In this document: positions 1 through 11,554 of the stretch, piece after piece
Layout: every line of letters starts with the position of its first letter
Position numbering within the stretch: the first letter of the stretch is position 1
NCBI RefSeq assembly: GCF_036245645.1
Contig: NZ_BTPE01000012.1
Coordinates: forward strand, 62,001 to 126,000
Direction of reading: 5' to 3'
DNA length: 64,000 nucleotides
Source: Algoriphagus taiwanensis
Lineage (GTDB): Bacteria > Bacteroidota > Bacteroidia > Cytophagales > Cyclobacteriaceae
Notes under the pieces: model-generated
Told to the model about the DNA's origin: nothing
Database searches by the model: none
The model's input: the letters and a program-made list of their open reading frames with translations, nothing else
Position numbers and translations under genes: made by a program

Positions 1-1
1 G

Positions 2-334
2 CAGGCAAACTTTGAGGCAAGGACTACCTCATTCCTTGCCCGGCAGACTTCCAGGTTTACCTTGGATGGAGGATGGGATTTACAGCTGCGCGCAAATTAC
101 GATGCGCGGCAAAAAACGGCTCAAGGAGTCAGAAAAGGCATCTTTTTCATTGACCTTTCTGCAAGTAAGCAAATCATGCAGGAGCGAGGCAGGCTGATAT
201 TGACTGCCAATGATATCTTCAATTCCCGAAGAAACCGCTACATCATCGAAGGCGAAAACTTCTTCACCGAAGGAGACTCTCAGTTTATCCGACGCCAGAT
301 CAATCTGACCTTCTCCTACCAAATCAATCCATAA
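2..334 (+). CDS. TonB-dependent receptor / outer-membrane beta-barrel protein, C-terminal fragment
   Basis: The reading frame is open from the first bases of the window and gives the last 110 residues of a protein whose start lies outside. Alternating polar and aromatic strands (around FTLDGGWDLQLRANY and GIFFIDLSASKQ), the ANDIFNSRR turn and a strand-like C-terminus are typical of the last barrel strands of Bacteroidota TonB-dependent receptors of the OMP beta-barrel family. These proteins import siderophores, peptides or glycans across the outer membrane with TonB energy. The substrate cannot be told from this fragment. A DUF5916 outer-membrane protein follows 71 bp later on the same strand, so co-transcription is possible. 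Confidence 0.75.
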   Translation, partial: QANFEARTTSFLARQTSRFTLDGGWDLQLRANYDARQKTAQGVRKGIFFIDLSASKQIMQERGRLILTANDIFNSRRNRYIIEGENFFTEGDSQFIRRQINLTFSYQINP

Positions 335-405
335 AACCCTTCCTTTTGCGACTCCTGTCACTGAAATCCAAGCCATCCTTTCTCAATTTTGGGAGGCTAA
401 ATGCT

Positions 406-2586
406 ATGCTCCGATTTACCGCTTCACTTCTCTTCCTTTCCCTGGTTTGCAATAGTCTCGTTCAGGCTCAAAAAATCAATGATGCCTACCGCCTCCACAT
501 GAAGCGGGCTACATCTCCGATTTTGATCGACGGAGTGATGGATGAGCAAGCTTGGGAAGAGGCTGAAGTGGCCTCTGATTTTTTTATGATCACACCGATG
601 GATACCAGCTTTGCACAGGTGCAGACGGACGTCCGGATGACTTACGATGATCAAAATCTATATCTCATCGTGGTCAATCATCATCTGTTGGAGGGACCTT
701 ACATGGTGGAGTCGCTTCGAAGAGACTTCTCTTTTGGTAAAAACGACAACTTCCTGCTATTCATGGACCCATTTGATGATCAGACCAACGGCTTCACTTT
801 CGGGGCAAATGCTGCCGGAGCCCAATGGGATGGAATCATGTTCAATGGGGGATCGGTGGATTTGAGCTGGGATAACAAATGGACCTCCAAAGTCAGCAAT
901 TACGAAGACAAATGGATCTTTGAAGCGGCAATTCCTTTCAAGTCCATCCGGTACAAAAAAGGCATCAAAGAATGGGGAATCAACTTTTCCCGACTGGATC
1001 TAAAAGCCACCGAAAAGTCAGGCTGGGCGCCCGTACCCCGTCAGTTTCCTTCTGCTTCTTTGGCTTACACGGGCGTTTTGGTTTGGGATGAGGCCCCTCC
1101 GGAAGCAGGAGCCAATGTTTCCGTGATCCCTTACCTGTTGGGAGGGGTGTCCAAAGATTTCGAATCGGAGGGAGAAACCCAGTATCGGAGGGAGTTTGGA
1201 ATGGATGCCAAGATTGCCCTGACTTCTTCATTGAATCTGGACTTGACGGTGAACCCGGACTTTTCTCAGGTAGAAGTCGATCGCCAAGTGACCAATCTGG
1301 ATCGGTTTGAGCTCTTTTTCCCCGAACGAAGGCAGTTTTTTCTGGAAAACGGAGACCTCTTCGCCAACTTCGGCTACAGCACTATCCGGCCATTTTTCTC
1401 CAGAAGAATCGGTCTCAATGCGCCAATCCAATTTGGAGCCCGACTCAGTGGAAAGATCAACAAGGACTGGCGTATAGGTGCCATGAATATGCAAACTGGA
1501 GCCGTCGACTCAGAGGGCCTTCCTTCCCAAAACTTCACCGTGCTGGCTTTGCAAAGACAGGTCGGTGCCCGCTCAAATATCACCGGCATCCTGATCAACA
1601 AGCAATCCCTGAACTACAACCCGGACCCCGAATCTGAGCATCCAGTCTACAGCCAATTCAACCGCAATGTAGGTCTGGAATATAATTTAGCTTCTTCCAA
1701 TAACCTTTGGACAGGAAAGGCCATGGTGCTGAAAAGTTTTGGTCCGGACGGCACTCAGGAAGGCTTTGTCCATGCGGCCAATCTTCGCTATGCTTCCGGG
1801 AATCTGACTTGGAACTGGCAGCATGAGTATGTCTCAGAAAACTACACCGCAGAAGTAGGATTTGTACCCAGAAATGGCTTTTATAAAATCAGTCCAACGG
1901 TAGGTTATCGCTGGTTTCCCAAAAGTGAAAAGATCCTTTCCCATGGACCGGATGTGGGAACTACCTTCTTTTTCAATACTACGGGCGAACAAACCGACAA
2001 TACCACCTATGCAGCCTACAATGTCAAATGGAGAAGCCAAAGTACATTCATGCTTTGGGCAGGTTATGATTTTGTAAAGCTGCAACGGCCTTTTGACCCA
2101 ACCAATTTCTCGGGAGAAACCCTGCCTGCAGGAACCACTCACACTTGGAGAGCATGGGGCACCGAGTATGCTTCCAAGCCTCAAAGTCTATTCACTTACA
2201 GCTTCTCCACTCGAATGGGCGGATACTACGCTGATGGGGATCGGTACAACATCAGCACTGAGCTGGGCTATCGATTCCAGCCCTATGTCAGCATAGCCAT
2301 GAGCACCAATTACAACCGGATTGTGCTGCCTGAGCCCTGGAATACGACCAATTTCTGGTTGGTCGGCCCTAGGGTAGATGTGACGATGACCAACACGCTC
2401 TTTTTCACGGCCTTTGTACAATACAATGAGCAGATCAAAAACATCAACCTGAATACCCGCTTCCAATGGCGATTCCAGCCGGCTTCGGACTTATTTATCG
2501 TGTACACAGATAATTATCTACCCGCACCATTTTATACCAAAAACCGCTCCATCGTGCTGAAATTCACCTATTGGTGGAATGTCTGA
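406..2586 (+). CDS. DUF5916 domain-containing outer-membrane protein with CBM9-like N-terminal domain
   Basis: A 726-residue protein. I use the ATG at 406 rather than the upstream TTG because a signal peptide (MLRFTASLLFLSLVCNSLVQAQ) follows at once and GGGAGG lies at 391-396. Residues about 35-200 resemble the carbohydrate-binding family 9-like domain (ILIDGVMDEQAWEEA, then VQTDVRMTYDDQNLYL). The rest is the DUF5916 region with its conserved block FFPERRQFFLENGDLF near residue 304 and a strand-rich C-terminus ending in FTYWWNV, consistent with a barrel. Members are common in Bacteroidota, often beside receptors or hydrolases; their biochemical role is not established. Family assignment is firm, function is not. 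Confidence 0.85.
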   Translation: MLRFTASLLFLSLVCNSLVQAQKINDAYRLHMKRATSPILIDGVMDEQAWEEAEVASDFFMITPMDTSFAQVQTDVRMTYDDQNLYLIVVNHHLLEGPYMVESLRRDFSFGKNDNFLLFMDPFDDQTNGFTFGANAAGAQWDGIMFNGGSVDLSWDNKWTSKVSNYEDKWIFEAAIPFKSIRYKKGIKEWGINFSRLDLKATEKSGWAPVPRQFPSASLAYTGVLVWDEAPPEAGANVSVIPYLLGGVSKDFESEGETQYRREFGMDAKIALTSSLNLDLTVNPDFSQVEVDRQVTNLDRFELFFPERRQFFLENGDLFANFGYSTIRPFFSRRIGLNAPIQFGARLSGKINKDWRIGAMNMQTGAVDSEGLPSQNFTVLALQRQVGARSNITGILINKQSLNYNPDPESEHPVYSQFNRNVGLEYNLASSNNLWTGKAMVLKSFGPDGTQEGFVHAANLRYASGNLTWNWQHEYVSENYTAEVGFVPRNGFYKISPTVGYRWFPKSEKILSHGPDVGTTFFFNTTGEQTDNTTYAAYNVKWRSQSTFMLWAGYDFVKLQRPFDPTNFSGETLPAGTTHTWRAWGTEYASKPQSLFTYSFSTRMGGYYADGDRYNISTELGYRFQPYVSIAMSTNYNRIVLPEPWNTTNFWLVGPRVDVTMTNTLFFTAFVQYNEQIKNINLNTRFQWRFQPASDLFIVYTDNYLPAPFYTKNRSIVLKFTYWWNV

Positions 2587-2615
2587 TCAAAACATGGACT
2601 AAGCTTGAAAATTTC

Positions 2616-2640
2616 ACGTATAAGAATTAATTTTATACGT
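2616..2640 (+). promoter_or_regulatory. Perfect inverted repeat abutting the antitoxin start, probable autoregulatory operator
   Basis: ACGTATAA (2616-2623) and TTATACGT (2633-2640) form perfect 8-bp arms around a 9-nt spacer, and the right arm touches the ATG at 2641. Toxin-antitoxin operons of this class are usually repressed by the antitoxin alone or with the toxin bound to palindromes at the promoter, so an operator role is likely. No Shine-Dalgarno sequence fits between the dyad and the ATG, so the transcript may be leaderless or very short-leadered. The dyad is seen; its function is inferred. Confidence 0.55.
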
Positions 2641-2886
2641 ATGAACAAAAAGCTCACACTTTCTTTGGACGAAGACATCATTGAGAAAGCAAAAATCTAT
2701 GCTTCCCAAACCGGAAGAAGTCTTTCGAGTCTGGTGGAGGATTTTTTTGAAAACCTGACCGAGAAATCCTCATCCACTCAAATTTCAGCGAAAATCAAAC
2801 GCATTTCAGGGAAAATCGAAGTCCCAGCTGACTTTGATTGGGAGGAAGAGTTGAGAAAAGGCCTAGAAGAAAAGCACCTGAGATGA
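2641..2886 (+). CDS. Antitoxin of a VapBC-type pair (DUF6364-like, ribbon-helix-helix)
   Basis: An 81-residue protein. The N-terminus MNKKLTLSLDEDIIEKAKIYA is a ribbon-helix-helix-like strand and helix, followed by the acidic, charged tail expected for the part that wraps the toxin (EVPADFDWEEELRKGLEEK). Upstream in-frame TTG codons exist, but the ATG at 2641 starts exactly at the RHH strand and sits against the palindrome. The stop overlaps the toxin start by 4 bp (ATGA at 2883-2886), so the two are translationally coupled. DUF6364 is the best family guess; a generic RHH antitoxin is the alternative. Confidence 0.8.
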   Translation: MNKKLTLSLDEDIIEKAKIYASQTGRSLSSLVEDFFENLTEKSSSTQISAKIKRISGKIEVPADFDWEEELRKGLEEKHLR

Positions 2887-3302
2887 AGCTTTTTTTGGAT
2901 ACCAATATTATCATTGATTTTTTGACCAATCGACCGCCGTTTACTCAGGAAGCAATAGCTCTTTTTCAACTTGCAGAAGGCGGAAAAACTGAGCTTTTCA
3001 CCTCCACACACGTTTTGGCCAATACCCATTATGTTTTGAAAAAGTTTGTAGAGGACAAAAAGCTACGAGAAACTCTCCTTGAATTAGCTGAAATGATTAC
3101 GATCGCTGATGTAACTTCCAAGGGTTTTTTGACTGCGCTCAAGTCAAATCACAAGGACTTTGAAGATGCGGTTCAAATCATCACTGCAGAGCAAATTGGA
3201 GACGTGGATTATATCATAACCCGAAATCTTAAAGATTTTAAATCCTCATCTATTCCTGCAATTTCAGTTCATGAGTTGATGAGAATACTTTCTGGAAAGT
3301 AA
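2883..3302 (+). CDS. PIN-domain ribonuclease toxin (VapC-like)
   Basis: A 139-residue single PIN domain. It shows the expected acidic metal-binding residues: D6 in FLDTNI, D92/E94/D95 in DFEDA, D109 in VDYIITRN, and D118 in LKDF. PIN toxins are Mg-dependent RNases that cleave tRNA or rRNA and are held inactive by the antitoxin. The start at 2883 overlaps the antitoxin stop by 4 bp; an upstream start would run inside the antitoxin in another frame. It converges on the PPOX gene with only 14 bp between stops and no clear terminator. Confidence 0.88.
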   Translation: MKLFLDTNIIIDFLTNRPPFTQEAIALFQLAEGGKTELFTSTHVLANTHYVLKKFVEDKKLRETLLELAEMITIADVTSKGFLTALKSNHKDFEDAVQIITAEQIGDVDYIITRNLKDFKSSSIPAISVHELMRILSGK

Positions 3303-3316
3303 AATCACCCCAAAAA

Positions 3317-3883
3317 TCAAGGAACCAACCAAGCCCCTTTCCAATCCTTTTCCTTTGAAAACATCAATCGAAGATGTCCTTCTTTTCTTAACTGTAAAAC
3401 CTCGATTTCCATCGGAGAAAATTCCAAAACGCAGAAAAAGTGATTTTCCAAATTACCTACTGTCCAGCCATCTTCAGGAAGAGAAATGGGGGTTCTCGGA
3501 GCTTGGGCACCGGTATATTCTGACCTTCGGTGGACGGGAATTGTTTTCCATATTTCTTTAGACAAATCATCCTGAAAATGAAGCTTAGCCTGAGTCTTTA
3601 TCCGGATTTGAACCTGCTTTTTGGGATGGTAAAAATGAAGGGATGCGTTGGAATTTTGCTGTAAGTTCGAGCACTTTTCAGACCGATAATCGGTGTAGAC
3701 AAAGAAATTAAGCTCCTCACTTACCTTTCTTAGCACCACCGTACGAACTGAGGGAAAATCCCCAGAAACCGTCCCCAAATTAACCCAATGAAAGGGGTGC
3801 TTGACGTCCAAAGCCCCGCGATGTAATTCGTGCTTGACCGCTTGCCAGATTTCTTCCAAACTATCTGTGTCCTTAAACAGCAT
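3317..3883 (-). CDS. Pyridoxamine 5'-phosphate oxidase family FMN-binding protein
   Basis: A 188-residue protein with the split-barrel FMN-binding fold. Visible motifs are PSVRTVVLR (44-52), the FMN-phosphate loop TDYRSEK (64-70) and the strand YHPKKQVQIRI (85-95). The PdxH C-terminal substrate signature is not conserved (it ends in AWLVP), so it is more likely a general flavin oxidoreductase of the PPOX family than the PLP-synthesis enzyme. Its ATG shares one base with the stop of the CPXCG gene upstream (TAATG), so the two are co-transcribed and coupled. Confidence 0.8.
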   Translation of the reverse strand: MLFKDTDSLEEIWQAVKHELHRGALDVKHPFHWVNLGTVSGDFPSVRTVVLRKVSEELNFFVYTDYRSEKCSNLQQNSNASLHFYHPKKQVQIRIKTQAKLHFQDDLSKEIWKTIPVHRRSEYTGAQAPRTPISLPEDGWTVGNLENHFFCVLEFSPMEIEVLQLRKEGHLRLMFSKEKDWKGAWLVP

Positions 3884-4065
3884 TATTGCTCGATCGAGTT
3901 AGCTTCAAAAAAGACCAATTCTCCCTCTTCAAACTCCACCTGAAGCTCAATGGGATTGCAGCAAACTTCGCTATCCTCAATGTACTCCTGCCTGGAAACT
4001 GAGGGATCAAGCAACATAGAAATCTCTTGAAAGCAATGAGGGCATTGGAAGTAGTGTTCGTGCAT
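3883..4065 (-). CDS. CPXCG-motif cysteine-rich small protein
   Basis: A 60-residue protein starting MHEHYFQCPHC, with a CxxC pair at residues 8 and 11 and a second Cys pair near residues 35-36 (EVCCNPIEL), which fits a small zinc ribbon of the CPXCG family. The ATG at 4065 is preferred because the longer frame would add an unrelated hydrophobic stretch. Function is not known. It overlaps the PPOX-family gene by one base and probably forms an operon with it. Confidence 0.75.
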   Translation of the reverse strand: MHEHYFQCPHCFQEISMLLDPSVSRQEYIEDSEVCCNPIELQVEFEEGELVFFEANSIEQ

Positions 4066-4190
4066 GAAAATGAAACAGGTGAAAGGGTAAAAAGTTAAGG
4101 CCTGGATTACAAACCCAAGCCTTAATAAACTCAATTACAACTCTCCTGTTTTTGGAGAAGCAGGACAGCCGGAACACTGATCCCTTTTCC

Positions 4191-7100
4191 TTAATCCTTC
4201 TTCGGCCCCAAGATTGGAATCTTCTGGTCAATCATGGATTTCTCCAGAGCCTGAGTGGAAGCCATCACTGCATCAACTTGACCTTTGACTTTTTCATAAA
4301 CTCCCAAGAGATCTTTTGCTCGTTGTTTTTGACCCTCTGTGATCGGAGGCTCCCCCTCATTGATTGCTCCATAGATATGCAGCAAGTCGGCATCGAGCTT
4401 GTTTGGGAAGTTGATCACATCCTGGAAGGTTTTCTGCTTAGTCTGAATCAATTCTGCTTCTGCTTCATCGATAGCGGTCAGTACTTCCTTAGCTTGAGTA
4501 TGCCAAGCCTCATATTTTTCTGAATCGACTCGAATTTGCAAATCAGTGATTTGTGCGCGAATACTGCGTAGATCCTCAGCCATCGAACGGGTATCAATAA
4601 TCGCTTCTCGAAGGCTCGTCAACTGCGCATCCTGCTCCTGATACTGTGCCGCCGTAGCAGTCCATCTTGGATCAGGTTTTACTTCGATTTCCTTGCTGAT
4701 TTCCTTATCTCCGTAGCGCATCACCAATTTGTATTTGCCAGGAATCACTCGCTGAGCCGAAGAACCAATTCCGGAAAATACTCCTTTAACTGACTCAAAG
4801 GAATCCAAACTCAAATCCCAGTTCAGTCGGTTCATACCCGTCTTCTTTTTGATTTTTCCTGTTTTGGCTTCCGAATCAGTCGTGAATTTGCGTAGCACTT
4901 TTCCACTCATATCCTGAAATTCGGCTTCCAAAAGCACCGAATCCATATTTTCTTTTAGGTAATACATCACTGAAAATCCGGGATAAGGATTTTGCCCTAC
5001 TTGTGGATTATTTCCACGGAAAGCAAAATCACGAATCGCAGCCTCAGGTTCGTAAACGTAGAAGTTAGCGTCTGCGGCAGCTTTCAGTTCATACAGCGGA
5101 TTCAAATCATCCATCACCCAAAATGCCCTTCCGGAAGTGGCAATGATCATGTCATTGTCCTGAATCATCAGGTCATTAATCGGAACCACGGGCAAGTTTT
5201 GTTGGAATTTCTCCCATTTTTGGCCTCCATTGAAAGAGATATAGAGACCTGTCTCTGTTCCAGCATAAAGCAAGTCCTTTTGGTTAGGATCTTCCCGTAC
5301 GACCCTTACAAAAGCTTCCTCCGCAATTCCATTCACGATTCGGTTCCAAGTAGCTCCGTAATCGGTCGATTTGAAAATGTGTGGGGTGAAGTCATTGTAT
5401 TTGTAACTGGTAAAGGCCACATAGACCGTCGCAGGGTCATGAGGAGATACCTCGATCTGATTGACCATGCCTTCGGGTGTATTCGGGATGGTGATATTGG
5501 TCCAACTTTGTCCTCCATCTTTAGTGACATGAAGCAAACCATCATCCGCTCCGGCATACAAGACATCCGGAGTATGCGGAGATTCAGCGAGATACATGAT
5601 GGTATGAAAAACCTCTCCGCCGGCACCCTCATTGGTAATCGGACCTCCACCATAATCCAAATGGGCTGGATCATTTTTGGTCAAATCCGGCGAAACTTCC
5701 TCCCAGCTTAATCCTCGATTGGTCGTCTTCAAAATCACATTTCCGGCATGGTAAATCACCGAAGGATCATGCTTGGAGGCAATGATGGGTGCATTCCAGT
5801 TGAAGCGGTACTTGACTTCGGCTGGCTTGGACGCTAAGCCCTGGTAAGGATAAGCCATCACGTCCTTTTCCTGCTTGGTTTTGGCATTCCACTCCGTAAT
5901 AATGCCCTGATAGCAGCCCGAATAGATGTAAATGGGATTTTCCGGATCAAAGGCAGAATAAGCGGATTCGCAGCCACCTACCGGATAAAATTCCTCCCAA
6001 CCAATCCCCGAACCATTTGCACGGGAAGCAATGGAAACCGAGGAATTATCCTGCTGCCCTCCGTAAATGCGATACGGGAATTGCTTGTCTACATTCACCC
6101 GATAAAACTGAGCAGTAGGCTGATTATCCTGTCGAGACCAGTTTTTGCCTCCATCGATGGAGACATTTCCACCTCCATCATTCGCATTGACCATGTATTG
6201 GGGATGTTCCGGATTGATCCAAAGCTGATGATTATCGCCGTGTCGGGTTCGAAGGTTAACAAATGTCTTCCCCCCATCCTTGGACTCGACCAAGGGTGCG
6301 TTCATTATGTAAACTGTCTCCGGCTCGGTAGGATGAGCCAAAATATGCATGTAATACCAAGAGCGCGCGCGAAGCAATCGGTCCTCATTGACCAATTTCC
6401 AGCTTTTTCCGGCATCATCCGATCGAAACAAGCCCCCGTCTTCGGCTTCAATAATTGCCCAGACGATATTGTTATTGGCACGGGAAACTGAAATTCCGAT
6501 TTTCCCCATCACTCCTTTAGGAAGACCTTCGGTCAGCTTGGTCCAGGTTTTCCCCATATCTGATGACTTGTAAATTCCTGAACCTGGGCCTCCACTCTGT
6601 ACCTTCCAGGGAAATCTTCGATGATCCCAATAGGCAGCATAGATCATCCGGGGATTGGTCATATCCATGCTCAGATCCGAAACACCGGAATTTTCATCCA
6701 CATTATGGACTTTCTCCCAAGTTTCCCCTCCGTCCTCAGATCGGTAAATTCCCCGGGCATCGGTCGCACCGTATGGACTACCCTGACCACCCACGATAAC
6801 TAAGTCAGGATTGCTAGGATGAACCACAATTTTGGAAATCTGTCTGATCTCAGAAAGCCCCATGTGCTTCCAGGTCTTTCCTCCATCAACTGATTTGTAG
6901 ACCCCATCTCCATGAGATGTCATCACTCCCCGAACGGGAGCTTCTCCCATCCCTACATAGACCACGTTCGGGTCTGACTCTGCTACGGTGATTGCACCGA
7001 CAGAGGCGGTTCCGAAAAAACCATCGGAGACATTAAACCAGCTTTCACCGGCATCGGTGGTTTTCCATACTCCGCCGACCGAGCCTTGATAGAAAGTCAA

Positions 7101-7307
7101 AGGTTCCTGAACTACTCCTGCCACGGCCGTAGCGCGACCTCCCCGGAAAGGTCCGACAAGACGGAATTCCATGGCATTGTAAAGTGCGGTATCATAATTG
7201 ACTTCTTGAGCCGGCTCAGATTTCTTTTTGGATTTCTGTGAAAAGACACTTTCGGGTGACAAAAGCAAAAGCAACCCTAGGAAAAGGGGGCTGAATTTTA
7301 AACGCAT
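4191..7307 (-). CDS. Exported VPS10/sortilin-type beta-propeller protein with Asp-box repeats
   Basis: A 1038-residue exported protein with a signal peptide ending near VFSQ (residue 24). At least eleven Asp-box (BNR) motifs of the form S/T-x-D-x-G-x-x-W are visible, for example TTDAGESW, SVDGGKTW, SEDGGETW, SSDMGKTW, SDDAGKSW, TKDGGQSW and STDYGATW; they mark blades of one or two large propellers over roughly residues 50-730. The last 300 residues are a mixed strand and helix region with a helical tail. Databases often call such proteins glycosyl hydrolases, but I see no convincing catalytic set, so binding of a polymer or peptide is as likely. It stands alone and starts opposite the palindrome array. 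Confidence 0.85.
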   Translation of the reverse strand: MRLKFSPLFLGLLLLLSPESVFSQKSKKKSEPAQEVNYDTALYNAMEFRLVGPFRGGRATAVAGVVQEPLTFYQGSVGGVWKTTDAGESWFNVSDGFFGTASVGAITVAESDPNVVYVGMGEAPVRGVMTSHGDGVYKSVDGGKTWKHMGLSEIRQISKIVVHPSNPDLVIVGGQGSPYGATDARGIYRSEDGGETWEKVHNVDENSGVSDLSMDMTNPRMIYAAYWDHRRFPWKVQSGGPGSGIYKSSDMGKTWTKLTEGLPKGVMGKIGISVSRANNNIVWAIIEAEDGGLFRSDDAGKSWKLVNEDRLLRARSWYYMHILAHPTEPETVYIMNAPLVESKDGGKTFVNLRTRHGDNHQLWINPEHPQYMVNANDGGGNVSIDGGKNWSRQDNQPTAQFYRVNVDKQFPYRIYGGQQDNSSVSIASRANGSGIGWEEFYPVGGCESAYSAFDPENPIYIYSGCYQGIITEWNAKTKQEKDVMAYPYQGLASKPAEVKYRFNWNAPIIASKHDPSVIYHAGNVILKTTNRGLSWEEVSPDLTKNDPAHLDYGGGPITNEGAGGEVFHTIMYLAESPHTPDVLYAGADDGLLHVTKDGGQSWTNITIPNTPEGMVNQIEVSPHDPATVYVAFTSYKYNDFTPHIFKSTDYGATWNRIVNGIAEEAFVRVVREDPNQKDLLYAGTETGLYISFNGGQKWEKFQQNLPVVPINDLMIQDNDMIIATSGRAFWVMDDLNPLYELKAAADANFYVYEPEAAIRDFAFRGNNPQVGQNPYPGFSVMYYLKENMDSVLLEAEFQDMSGKVLRKFTTDSEAKTGKIKKKTGMNRLNWDLSLDSFESVKGVFSGIGSSAQRVIPGKYKLVMRYGDKEISKEIEVKPDPRWTATAAQYQEQDAQLTSLREAIIDTRSMAEDLRSIRAQITDLQIRVDSEKYEAWHTQAKEVLTAIDEAEAELIQTKQKTFQDVINFPNKLDADLLHIYGAINEGEPPITEGQKQRAKDLLGVYEKVKGQVDAVMASTQALEKSMIDQKIPILGPKKD

Positions 7308-7401
7308 GATGGATTGGGTTTGGTGGTAAGCAGTAAGTTACAAAAGGCTGGGAAAAATGAGTACAGAAAACATAAATTAGCTTTTCCTAAAAGGAAGTAA
7401 C

Positions 7402-7491
7402 TGACGGAATTTACATGAATTGCGTCAATTAATTGACTGAATTAACGTTAATTGCGTCAAATAACTGACGGAATTAACATAAATTACGTCA
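7402..7491. repeat. Three 26-bp palindromes in tandem at an exact 32-bp period
   Basis: Imperfect palindromes lie at 7402-7427, 7434-7459 and 7466-7491. Each has outer arms TGACg/t ... CGTCA, inner GAATT ... AATT blocks and a variable centre (ACAT, ACGT, ACAT). The period is exactly 32 bp, about three helical turns, with 6-bp linkers. The array is in the 251-bp gap between the divergent Asp-box gene (start 7307) and the DUF4143 ATPase gene (start 7559). Cooperative binding of a dimeric regulator would fit; a structured RNA or remnant repeat is the alternative. A separate small dyad, ACTGA-TAT-TCAGT, lies at 7531-7543. Confidence 0.75.
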
Positions 7492-7558
7492 ACTTAATTT
7501 GGATTTATTGAATGAATGAGTCAATTTTAGACTGATATTCAGTGATATAAGATATTTA

Positions 7559-8701
7559 ATGGTAATTTATCCAAGAGCGATTCAGGAAGTTTTTGAAAAA
7601 AAGCTAAGACCCAACAAGGTGCTGATGCTGATCGGCCCAAGAAGAGTGGGAAAGACTGCCTTTATCCGAGACTATATTTCCCGGTGGAAAACTGAAGAAA
7701 GACTCACCATAAACGGCGATGACGTCACAGACGCGGCATTGGTTCAGGAAAGGTCTGTCGCAAATTATACCCGATTGCTAGCAGGTAAAAAACTCCTTGT
7801 CATCGACGAGGCGCAGCACATACCTGATATCGGAATGGCTTTAAAGCTTATCGTAGATACCATCGAGGGAATTCATGTGATCGCTACGGGATCTTCAGCT
7901 TTTGACCTTCATCAGCAAGTGGGTGAGCCATTGGTCGGACGGAAAAACACACTTTACCTTTTTCCTTTAGCTCAAATGGAATTCAAGGAGCGGGAAGATT
8001 ATAAGACCACGTTGGAAAAACGTGAAGAGCGACTCATTTTTGGAGGCTATCCGGAGTTAAACCAATATCCGGACTGGAAAGATAAACAGGATTATCTCTA
8101 CCAAATCATGAATGATTACCTACTGAAGGACATCTTGATGGTAGACGGAATCAGAAACTCAGAGAAGCTTTATTCCTTGCTGAGACTTATCGCCTTTCAA
8201 GTGGGGAAAGAAGTCTCACTAGAAGAGCTGGGCCGTCAACTCAGCATGTCCAAAAATACGGTAGAGCGATACTTGGATATGCTATCCAAAGTTTTTGTGG
8301 TATACCGAATAGGCGGATTCAGCAAAAATTTGAGAAAAGAAATAGTCAAAAACAGCCGTTGGTATTTTTATGACAATGGAGTACGAAATGCCTTGATTCA
8401 GAACTTCAATCGTCTGAATCTAAGAATGGATGTAGGAGAACTTTGGGAAAATTATTTGGCAGCTGAACGCCTGAAATTCCAGAGCTATACTCAAATGCGC
8501 TGCAATAATTACTTCTGGAGAACTTACGATCAGCAAGAATTGGATTGGGTGGAAGAAGAAGGTGATCAATTACGAAGCTATGAATTCAAATACTCCCTGA
8601 ATAAATCGCCAAAAGCGCCGGCTGCTTGGTCAAAAGCCTATCCTAAAGCGCACTTTGAAGTGATTCATTCGGGGAATTACCTGGATTGGATTGGGGGGTG
8701 A
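7559..8701 (+). CDS. AAA+ ATPase with DUF4143 C-terminal domain
   Basis: A 380-residue protein. The N-terminal ATPase has Walker A GPRRVGKT (26-33), Walker B LLVIDEAQ (79-86) and a sensor-like ATGSSAFDL (109-117). A winged-helix-like segment (SLEELGRQLSMSKNTVERYL, about 220-239) precedes a DUF4143 region with a PD-(D/E)xK-like set D329 ... E342-x-K344 in the YEFKYS strand. Proteins of this type are abundant and variably present in Bacteroidota; their substrate is unknown, and defence or toxin-like roles have been proposed only by inference. The gene stands alone, starts near the palindrome array and ends at a strong terminator. Confidence 0.88.
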   Translation: MVIYPRAIQEVFEKKLRPNKVLMLIGPRRVGKTAFIRDYISRWKTEERLTINGDDVTDAALVQERSVANYTRLLAGKKLLVIDEAQHIPDIGMALKLIVDTIEGIHVIATGSSAFDLHQQVGEPLVGRKNTLYLFPLAQMEFKEREDYKTTLEKREERLIFGGYPELNQYPDWKDKQDYLYQIMNDYLLKDILMVDGIRNSEKLYSLLRLIAFQVGKEVSLEELGRQLSMSKNTVERYLDMLSKVFVVYRIGGFSKNLRKEIVKNSRWYFYDNGVRNALIQNFNRLNLRMDVGELWENYLAAERLKFQSYTQMRCNNYFWRTYDQQELDWVEEEGDQLRSYEFKYSLNKSPKAPAAWSKAYPKAHFEVIHSGNYLDWIGG

Positions 8702-8707
8702 AAAGAA

Positions 8708-8734
8708 CCCCCGACCTCTATTAGAGGCCGGGGG
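8708..8734. terminator. GC-rich hairpin between convergent genes
   Basis: CCCCCG (8708-8713) pairs with CGGGGG (8729-8734), then one mismatch, then CCTC (8715-8718) with GAGG (8724-8727) around the loop TATTA. It lies between the stops of the DUF4143 gene and clpB, so it can serve both strands. A clean U-tract is missing on either side. Confidence 0.75.
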
Positions 8735-8757
8735 TGAAATATGATCAGTATTTTAGC

Positions 8758-11382
<2,625 letters not shown>

Positions 11383-11503
11383 TATTGTTGTTAGTGGTTT
11401 AGTGTTCTGGATTTCCAAGGATCAAAACCTTCGCCAAGTAAAAAATCTGGCCATTTTGTCCGAATTCGATCAATTCAAAGTGAGTTTTCAGAAAATATGG
11501 CAG

Positions 11504-11532
11504 AAAAAAAGCCCCAATCATTAATTAGGGCT
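11504..11532 (-). terminator. Rho-independent terminator of the dipeptidase-side operon
   Basis: On the minus strand AGCCCTAAT pairs with ATTGGGGCT (one mismatch) around a 5-nt loop, followed by seven T (complement of 11504-11510). It ends the unit containing the genes at 12106-13359 and 11555-12055 before clpB. Confidence 0.85.
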
Positions 11533-11554
11533 CTTTGCAAATTTGGACAGCGAT

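Noticed and set aside
4992..5711. 239-codon plus-strand open frame
   Set aside because: It lies wholly inside the Asp-box propeller gene on the other strand, whose frame carries many Asp-box motifs; this frame shows no known motif.
7402..7491. Array of three repeats as a mini CRISPR
   Set aside because: Units are dyads separated by only 6 bp, without unique 30-40-bp spacers, and no cas gene is near.
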